Origin: Callaeas wilsoni
Lineage: Eukaryota > Chordata > Aves > Passeriformes > Callaeidae
DNA length: 64,000 nucleotides
Reading direction: 5' to 3'
NCBI GenBank assembly: GCA_013398955.1
Contig: VWPU01012127.1
Span: 18,561 to 82,560 of the forward strand
In this document: positions 1-64,000 of the stretch, piece by piece
How the letters are laid out: every line of letters starts with the position of its first letter
How positions within the stretch are numbered: position 1 is the first letter of the stretch
Notes under the pieces: generated by a model
What the model saw: the letters and a program-made list of their open reading frames with translations, nothing else
Told to the model about the DNA's origin: nothing
The model's database searches: none
Made by a program: the position numbers and the translations under genes

Positions 1-56776
<56,776 letters not shown>

Positions 56777-56827
56777 GGTGCCGGCCGGCTGCCCTCGGAG
56801 GGGGTGTCGGGGAGGTCCGAAGGGTCC

Positions 56828-56844
56828 GGGGGGGTCGGGTCGGG
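56828..56844 (+). promoter_or_regulatory. G-quadruplex-type motif in PSMD1 promoter/5' UTR
   Basis: A run of seven G followed by TC-GGG-TC-GGG fits four G-triplets with loops of one to two bases. It lies about 50 bases upstream of the PSMD1 start codon, on the strand opposite to the mRNA, so any quadruplex would be in DNA. Confidence 0.5.
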
Positions 56845-57260
56845 TCCGGTCCGGCCCAACCGCGGTGCCGCCGCCGCCGCCGCTGCCCGGCCCGGAAGTG
56901 CCGCCAAGGGCCTCTTCCGGCGGCTCCGCGCTGCGCTCGGGAAAGGTGCCCGTGTGATCGCCTGCGCGGGACGGCGGAGAAACAGGCAGGCAGGAGGCGA
57001 GCAGCCCTGCCGCCGGGGGCCTCGTACCGGCCGCGGCTCCTCACGAATACCCGGGCACCCTCGCCGGCCTCACGGGGCTCCTCCACAGCCCCCACGGGCT
57101 CCTCACGAGCTCCCGCAAACCTCACACCACTGCCTGGGAGATCGGGACTGGAGCTTTGAGTTCCCCACGAGTGACCCCGCCGGTGCCCGTGCTTGCGCCG
57201 TGCCTAGAGAAGCGGCTGCTTCCCGCGCCAGGACAGGCCGCCCGCAGTGGGGCGGCATCT

Positions 57261-58014
57261 TCAGGGGCACAGCATGTCCCATGGCAGTGCACGGATCAGC
57301 GACTTTATCCCATGGATTTAACACCTCTTGCCAGCCGCCTCTGCGGACACCGACTCCTCTCACATTTGCATGGGGCAAGGTCCCATCCACCCATCCCCCT
57401 TTGTCCGTTAAAAGGGAAGCACAGGTAGAGGTGAGTCTGACAGGCCCCATCCATCACGTCACAGCACAAGGCAGTGTCCAGATCTGCACAGACACGGACC
57501 TGACGGTGCCTCAGTTGTGGAGGAGTGTGGAGTCTTTTGGCTCCTGCTTTGGTTCCGGTACGGACAGATGGGATACACAGGCTGGTGGATTTGCACCAGG
57601 GAAAGTCCAGCTCAGGAGCAAGGATGCTACACATCCAAAGAGACCAAACTGCCCAGACCTCAGCAGCATTCATTTCTCCTTGTTGCTACTGAACAGGAAG
57701 AAATACCCTCTGAAGGGCTTTAATTCCTTGAGGATGCATAATGGTATCAGTTAGTGAAAGTTATTAATGGAAGTTATTAATGAAAGCTTATCAGACCCCT
57801 ACCCACAATGCTGAGAGGACAACTGGGAAGATCTCCAGCCTTCTCCATTGCCGCACCTGGGCTGCACTCAGTTCTGCTGATCTGCATGTCAGACACTGGG
57901 GTCACTTCCATTCCATCCCAATATCCATTTTTTTCAAGCCAAGATAAATATGAGTTAAGCTATGCCTAATGCTACTTTAAGGATAACACTATGGCAAACA
58001 AATAAGCACATTCC
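57261..58014. other. Intergenic gap between PSMD1 promoter and C2orf72 homologue 3' end
   Basis: No exon of either neighbour is recognised. A plus-strand frame stays open from the CpG island to 57754 (first ATG at 57281), without recognisable domain. Confidence 0.5.
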
Positions 58015-59993
58015 AATTCGGAAATTAAATGTCTTTATTCAACAAGCACGTAATAGTGCCCTTAAATTATTCCATCAATTAAACATGTAAAACTATCTGC
58101 TTACACCTCCAAGTGCACAGATAGTGAAAAGAGAAAAGAAAAATAAAATTAATTCAAGTCATTTTTACTCCTCAATCAAAAGAAAACAATACTTTTGGTC
58201 AAATGTATTCTTGCTCACACCCCCTAAAGCTCAGACAGTTCATCCACTTCCACCAGTCTCCTTGCAGGGGTAAACTTGCATGATTTACCTAAAAATTACC
58301 AATAAGTAAATCCAGTGCATTTGCAGCACTAAGGGAGGTTTAACTGCCAGTCTGTGCTCTTGGGCCACCTCTTCATCGCAGAATGCCTAGCAGCAAAGGC
58401 CAAATGCTGCAAGAAAATAAAGATTCCTACGGCAAGGCCTGCTGGACCCACCTAACCAGGGCGTTATTGGGAAATACAGACCTGCCCAGCGAGCTGGGCT
58501 GTGCAGAGCGGAGCAGGAGGAAACCTCAATCTCGGCAAGATGCACTGAGTGCTCAGTGCTGAAATCTGGGGTCAGGAATGCAGCCACCCACACCAAGTCA
58601 CTTGGCTACATTTGTATTTTCCACGAGGCATAAGCACAGAAATTCTACAGAAATCCTGGAGGCTGGAAGGAGAGTGGGTCAGTGCCCTCTCTGCAGAGCA
58701 GCATCCCCTGCTCCAGGTAAGAGCTAGAGGGATGCCAAAGGCAAACTGCTGGGAGGAGAGTGCTGGCCAGAGCTGGCAGGACTCCAGACACTTCAGCTGC
58801 CAGTGGGAAAAAAGGAGCCAGAGAGAGGACAGACATGCACAGAGGATGTACTGACATAATTCAGCAACTAACCCAAAGCAGAGGTAGGCAGGTTGAAATT
58901 TCTGATCTGAGCTGAAGGAAACTCCTAAAGGAAAGCCAGCCCCAAACAAAACCCAGCAGCTTATGCTCGAAATAAAACAAGACCTCTTTTATGTTGCATA
59001 AAGAATTTAAAAGATATTCCTAGCATTAGAGTAATATTCCTCGTAAACCAAGGATTTCTAGTTCGTTTTGTTGCCCCACAGGTTACAGGCTGGAACTACT
59101 TAAATAGATCATTTTTAATGTTTATTTATGAAATAGACACATCTTGTTGTGCTCCAGGCCATCTCCAAGATGTGCCACCATGCCTGTGGAGATGTCCCAG
59201 GTAAGACGGCCCTTTCCTGTAGCCCCACTAGCACCAGCCACACTTTAGTGCCCACCTGCCACCCCTCCAACCCAGGCGTCCCCTCAGTCAGCCTATGAGC
59301 CCCAGGACAAGCCAGAGGGACAGATCCTGCCCCAAACCCCGCTCTGATCTAGATGCCAGCACTATCAGTATCTTTCATGTTATTCTTGCTGCCCAAGCTG
59401 GGCTGTTACTGCATGCTTCATGTTACACTGTTACACTCAAGCCTTTTCAGTAGCTGGTAGATCCGATTGCTCACATTTAGTCCCACAGCAGTCTCCAAGC
59501 CACTGTGTTACTTTTTTTTTTCTCTTCCCCAATCACAAAGAGGATGGGAACTTCCAAGCACCAGTAAAGCAGGAAAACAAGGCAGCAGAATCAGTCTGCC
59601 GGGGAGGCCAGCCCCAGCAACTTCAGCAGGGAATTCTGCTCAGAGTTAGAAAACATTTCTCATTCTTCAAACAGGTGGCTGCATTTCATACTCAAAGTCC
59701 CAATGTCATTTTGCCCAGGATATGGGGTACATCCCCAGAGGGCTTCTCAGAAGCCCAATGTCCAGCAGCAACTCCAGCTGCCCTGGGGCCGCAGGGCACA
59801 GCAGGGAATGGCTCTCTGGCACAGACCCCAGGGGCTGTCGGCAGCTACAAAAGACCCTGATGAGTTCAGCCAAGCAGCTTTTTCCTGGAGCTGTGGGTCC
59901 TTGGAGGAGAGGGCCTGCACCAGCTCCTCCTCCCACTGCTCCAAATCCACTGGGCAGGTCTGGGATGTGGACTGTGCTGGATGCCCAGCAGCT
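58015..59993 (-). other. C2orf72: C2orf72 homologue 3' UTR (predicted)
   Basis: From the stop codon to the distal poly(A) signal at 58034-58039. A proximal AATAAA on the minus strand at 59121-59126 could give a shorter form. No coding exon is recognised in between. Confidence 0.45.
58034..58039 (-). terminator. C2orf72: Candidate poly(A) signal AATAAA of the C2orf72 homologue
   Basis: TTTATT on the plus strand reads AATAAA on the minus strand. It lies about 1.96 kb past the stop codon and about 1.1 kb before the PSMD1 promoter, in an otherwise gene-free gap. Confidence 0.4.
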
Positions 59994-60085
59994 CTAGGTG
60001 CCTGTGCCTCCGGCAGCTTCTTCGCAGTTTCCATCGGGGGAAAGTCTGGCCAGAGCCACTTCTTCCTCAGGGTCCTGCAGGTCAT
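59994..60085 (-). CDS. C2orf72: C2orf72 homologue, terminal coding exon
   Basis: Ninety-two bases complete an Asp and encode DLQDPEEEVALARLSPDG, then NCEEAAGGTGT and TAG. The acceptor is CTCTCTGCTCCTTGCAG. The acidic tail fits the phase left by the preceding exon; the alternative ATG frame here does not. Confidence 0.78.
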
Positions 60086-63000
60086 CTGCAAGGAGCAGAG
60101 AGAGGTCAGGGGAGACCTGAATGGAAAATCCCTCCTCTTGGAAAATGCAGCTTAAGACAAAAAGAAAGCGTGGGCTGATGCAATTGATATATACTCACAA
60201 CCTAAGCACAGCTGATTTTTTTTCAAGACTGGTTTAATTTTGTTTTACAAACTCAACATTGCTCCAGCAAATAGAGCAAAGGAGCTCAGGGTCCAGCTCC
60301 TGGTCTCCTGAAGTCTCCAGCATCTCAGAATAAGTTGCATGGCCACAGGGTATCACCTGCCTGGCACTGACAGCAAGATCAGGCACTTCAGTTTTCTGAC
60401 CATGGAGAGTGGGTCTCACAAGTCTCACATGTCTCATGTGAGCTGCATAAATTGGGCATTTCAGTTGTTTTGTCTGACTCTTATGCTCTTTAAGGATTTT
60501 ACATTTTTAAGAGGCATTTGGACATGGCCCTTAATAACATCCTTTAAAATCTGGTCTGCCTTGAACTGGTCAGACAGTTGGACTAGATGGTTATTGTAGG
60601 TTCCTTTCAAGTGAAAATATAATATTCTAGTCTATTCTTTTTACAGACAAGGAGCTTTCCCTCCTCTTTGTGCTTCATAGTACAATCTGGATCTCCACAC
60701 CACACACTTTGTAGCCTCCTGCATGAGGCACGTCTACAAAAAGAAAATCACTGTGGGAAGTGCAAGCCAAAGTGCCAACCATGCACAAAGGCTGAATGTT
60801 ATGCTATGTGTTACCTGAAAAATTTCCTTTAGAATCTTAGAATCAGGGAGCCCATAGCTGACTGCCCTCTCCCTTCTCTCTGCCAGCCCCAAAAGCAGAT
60901 GGTTTGGAAATACTCCTTCCATCCATGTTTGCAGAAAACATCGCATAATATCAGGGTGCTTCCAATTCTTTGCTTAGACAGACAGTAGTTCTGCTTCCAG
61001 ACACTCAAACAAAATGCAGCTGAGTTCAGTAGTGCTTCCAGGGGGGTATTTGGGCACTGCACCCAGCGTGGTTTCGTTTAGAGAAGCAAAAGGTGGGAAA
61101 ACAGGGAGACTGCAACAAAGCAGACAGATGTGCTGGTTGTCTTCAGGTTTGGACTAAACCACAGCCAGGGAAGCAAGGTCAACTGCAGAGCTAGAAATAG
61201 CTGGAAGAGGCTACTAGCAAGGGGTTTGGGCACCAGGATCACCAGGGAATCATGAAGAACTTCTGACAATCACAGCAGAGTACAAGGGAGGGAGCTGGGC
61301 ATACCTTCATGAATGTTGTTTCCAGCTTTTGCTTCATAATCTTTGCTCCAGCTCTTCTTGTTCCGAGAAATGCACTGCAGGAAGGATGGGACCCTCCACC
61401 TCTCCCTGTCTTTCACATCTTCTGAATAAACCAGAAAAGATGAGTTCAGACTTGGTAGCAGGTCAGCCCTGCTGCTTCCCCACCTCTCCCTCCATGAGCC
61501 TTGCAACAAAACCAGGTCCACTTCACAAAGCCCACCACTGGAAAGCACAGAGCAACTCCTGGCAATCCTTATTTCTGGCTGAAGCCTCTCTGCTACCCCG
61601 GAAATTTGTCCCTGATGTCAGTTTCTACTTTGCCATCTCGCTGCTAAAACCAACCTGGATGTGGCAGCCAAGAGTGAGCAAGAAACCTGGCAGGAGCTCA
61701 GCTGGCACACGTGGCGAGGTTGGGGACTGACACAGAGAATTCCCACAGAAGGAAGTTTTCCTTTTGCATCGTCACACAGCTTCTACCACATCAACTTATT
61801 TACTGCTCCCTGCTTTATTAAGCAATTCCTCCCTCCCATGGAGACCTGCTGGACACGCTGTCTTGCAGTTACAGCACAAAACTGCAGCTGTAACTGCTTG
61901 CAGATTGCAGAGAGCATGTGGTCAATGTATGGTATTTATTCTAGAAGACAACAAAGTTACTACAGACTTTCAAGCCATTATAGCAAAACACTACAGCAGT
62001 TTGTAAAATACTAGAGTAGTATATTTTATCTGGTCTCCAACAGCAGCAGTTCAGCATCTCCATTGAAATATCATCCAGCCTTTCATCTCCTAATCAGATA
62101 ACAAATGATAAACCCCTTCAGCGTCCTTCAGTTTATCGAGCCATTGCAACACTAAAGGGCTCAGTGTCTTTCTGGCAGTCAGCAAACAAAAAACTCCAGT
62201 GCACTGCCTGGGGTGCACTGCCTGGAGCGTTCAACTGCTCTTTGGAGGCACAGCTACACTTGGGATCCCTCTGTCCACGTGGAGATTTTGGAAGTCAAAG
62301 CTCACAGAAGCATGGAAAGAAGCTGTCCCTGCCTAAGGCTGAACCCTGCAGCTGATGAGTGCTCGTTATACACACAGGTCCTGGGACGCTTACATGACTA
62401 GAGCACCAGGCAGAGCATCAGGAATGAATGGGCACACACAAACAGGCTGTAACACCCGACCCAGCTCCTCCTGCTCCTCATTCTCCACAGCCAGCCACAA
62501 AAATACATATACTGAGCCAAGCACCAGCAATGTGCCAAGGCAGAAAAATGTCATGTATGCAGGGATGCTTTTCTGCCTCTACAGCTGCTGTCCCACCAGA
62601 CTGCTGCGACCAGAACTGGAGGATTCACTGGCATCCGGGTGCACACCAGAAATTCTTGCAGCAGGAACAATGTGAGGAAGACAAAAGCATGTGAAAGGAG
62701 AGAAGCTGGAAAGAGGATTGTGCGTGCCTTAATAGAGAGGTCGCAGAAGACAGCCCTGTGTCCTCGCAGTGGGTCCCAGCTACCTCAAAGCTCCTCAACT
62801 TTCAGATCCAGGATTCTGGGCTGAGCTGGTGGAAAGAAGCACCTGAGCTGCAGCCAATCATCCCCATGTCCAGGGATCTCAGGAGACCCCGTCAACATGG
62901 TGCTGAAGGCAAGTGCCAGGATCCCTCGAGGTAAAGGCAGCAAGACAGCAGAACACCCAAGCCCCTGGAAATGCTGGGGAGCAAGGTAAAAGTGGGAAAA

Positions 63001-64000
63001 AATGAAAGAAGGGAGGAGGAAAGGGAAACAGCCCAAGACAAGCAGTGCCAAAAATTAAAGTGTTTTATGTGGCAGCTGTGAGAGCAGAGCCTGCCCAGCT
63101 GCCCATCACCCTGCACAGACACACAAACCCAACTCCCCTTTTGCCTCAAGGCAAATGCTGTTCCTCAGGCCTGGCTGACATCCAGCTTTCATCCTGTCAT
63201 CCTCACCCTGACACATGGTTTTACACCCAAACAAAGACTTGCTGTTGTTACTTATTCATTATGCAAAATCAGCACAAGCATCTTCCTCCTGCAGTAAGGT
63301 CAGGTCTCACCTGCACCCTACAGCCCGGGCCACATACCAGCCCTGCTTCCCCCAAGAACACACATCCAATAAGCACAGAAGGCCATCGTGTCATGGATGG
63401 CCACAATGTCATGGCTGTCAGGTGCCACATCCCTGTTATCCATGAGCTATTCCCAAACTGCTGGGAAGTTTGTCCGCCCTGGCTGCCAGGTCTGGGAACC
63501 TCACCAGAAAGAGGCAGATCCCATTGGAAAGGCTCTGATCCCACCAGAATGAAAGAGATTTAGTTTGGGAAAGGCAGATCTGATTGTGTGTGTGTGTAAA
63601 GATCCCATCAGTAGTGAGTGGTCCAATCCCAATGGGAAAAGCCAGATCCCATTGCAGGGGAGATCCCATGAGGAGAGATCAGAACCCATTAGTATGGGGT
63701 AGATCCCACTGAGAAGGGGAAGATCCCACAGGAAAATGAAGCAAAACCCCCGGTCCCCTGGTGAGGGAGGGAGGGAGGAAGGGGTCGTCCGACCCTGGTA
63801 CCTGCGGGGTGCTGCAGGGCGGCCCGCAGGGCGCGGCAGGCGGCGGCGCGGCAATCGCCGGGGCTGCCCGGGCTGTACCGGGCCGCCTGCACCGTGCCGG
63901 GCGCCGGGAAGTGCCGTCGCAGCGCCGCGTCCAGCACCGCCGCGTCCTCTCCGTCCCCGCCGGGCAGCAGGACGCCCACGACGGCGGGCGGCGGCCCCGA
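59994..64000 (-). CDS. C2orf72: C2orf72 homologue, last three coding exons, 5' part off window
   Basis: An uncharacterised vertebrate protein; its function is not known to me and none is claimed. On the minus strand, exon 63802-64000 (open to the window edge) ends in CRAAACRALRAALQHPA, exon 61305-61421 starts EDVKDRERWRVPSFLQC, and exon 59994-60085 ends GNCEEAAGGTGT before a TAG stop. All junctions are GT-AG with phase 1, so the chain is consistent. The alanine/arginine-rich VVGVLLP, ALRRHF and VQAARYSPG segments resemble the mammalian C2orf72 region as I remember it. The position, immediately upstream of PSMD1 on the same strand, also matches the human order. The first part of the protein lies right of 64000. 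The identity rests on remembered similarity plus synteny. Confidence 0.8.
60086..61304 (-). other. C2orf72: C2orf72 homologue intron between the last two coding exons
   Basis: A 1.2 kb intron holding the CR1-like tail near 60495-60640; nothing else is recognised. Confidence 0.7.
60495..60640 (+). repeat. Degenerate CR1 LINE 3' end
   Basis: GGCATTTGGACATGGCCCTT, then GTTGGACTAGATGGTTATTG, TAGGTTCCTTTCAA and a tail of ATTCTAGTCTATTC-type repeats follow the order of a CR1 3' end. It lies in the C2orf72 intron, opposite to that gene. Confidence 0.65.
61305..61421 (-). CDS. C2orf72: C2orf72 homologue, penultimate coding exon
   Basis: This 117-base exon encodes DVKDRERWRVPSFLQCISRN then KKSWSKDYEAKAGNNIHE, in phase 1 at both ends. 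The acceptor is TTCTGGTTTATTCAG and the donor GTATGC. Confidence 0.8.
63515..63735. repeat. Degenerate AGATCCCA-type minisatellite
   Basis: Variants of GATCCCAT/GATCCCAC recur with irregular spacing of about 15-35 bases, with related forms ATCCCAATGGGA and AGAACCCATTAG between them. A GT microsatellite is embedded near 63583. It lies in a C2orf72 intron. Confidence 0.65.
63763..63783. repeat. GGGA simple repeat
   Basis: GAGGGAGGGAGGGAGGAAGG just inside the intron from the GC-rich C2orf72 exon, about 20 bases from its donor. Confidence 0.8.
63802..64000 (-). CDS. C2orf72: C2orf72 homologue, 5'-most coding exon in window (partial)
   Basis: A very GC-rich open frame that enters at the window edge as SGPPPAVVGVLLPGGDG and ends HPA plus one base before the donor GTACCA. 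No start codon is visible, so the exon begins outside. Its composition contrasts sharply with the intron that follows. Confidence 0.78.

Larger units (their letters stand above)
61422..63801 (-). other. C2orf72: C2orf72 homologue intron with degenerate short repeat near its 5' end
   Basis: A 2.4 kb intron. The end nearest the upstream exon holds the AGATCCCA-type repeat and a GGGA run; the remainder shows no recognisable element. Confidence 0.7.

Noticed and set aside
59747..60091. Minus-strand ATG frame starting MQMTCRTLRKK over the terminal C2orf72 exon
   Set aside because: It starts inside the acceptor and is out of phase with the upstream exon; the frame giving DLQDPEEEVALARL joins in phase and ends at a stop.

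Overview
This is a vertebrate nuclear genomic window, most likely from a bird. The genes are split by GT-AG introns, the introns are AT-rich, one CpG-rich housekeeping promoter is present, and degenerate CR1-type and MIR-type repeats are visible. The proteins read as close amniote orthologues. Gene order, C2orf72 then PSMD1 with HTR2B nested inside it on the opposite strand, matches what I know of the human 2q37 locus. I cannot name the species.

Layout. (1) Positions 1-56776, minus strand: PSMD1 (26S proteasome regulatory subunit Rpn2). Nineteen coding exons can be read from the start codon at 56774-56776 leftwards to 2610. They join in a perfect phase chain giving 740 codons plus one base. 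The C-terminal quarter lies beyond the left edge. (2) Positions 22027-32190, plus strand: HTR2B (serotonin receptor 2B), three coding exons and 463 residues, complete, wholly inside the 28.8 kb PSMD1 intron 16. A poly(A) signal follows at 32426-32435. (3) About 56440-57260: CpG-rich PSMD1 promoter with ETS-type sites, a G-quadruplex-type run and two antioxidant-response-type elements just inside intron 1. (4) About 58015 to beyond 64000, minus strand: a C2orf72 homologue, the last three coding exons plus a probable 2 kb 3' UTR, running off the right edge.

Functionally the window pairs a ubiquitously needed proteasome scaffold gene with a tissue-restricted GPCR gene transcribed antisense from within its intron, and with a poorly characterised gene lying about 1 kb upstream in tandem. 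Nothing in the sequence shows that the three products act together; the relation is positional.

The rest is intron and flank with small repeats, duplications and hairpins. I did not find RNA genes, CRISPR arrays or intact mobile elements. I did not find a clearly new biological system. The most testable observations are the paired ARE-like sites in PSMD1, the unresolved HTR2B leader (upstream ATGs versus a strong 3' splice site), and the divergent PSMD1 exon 8 linker.
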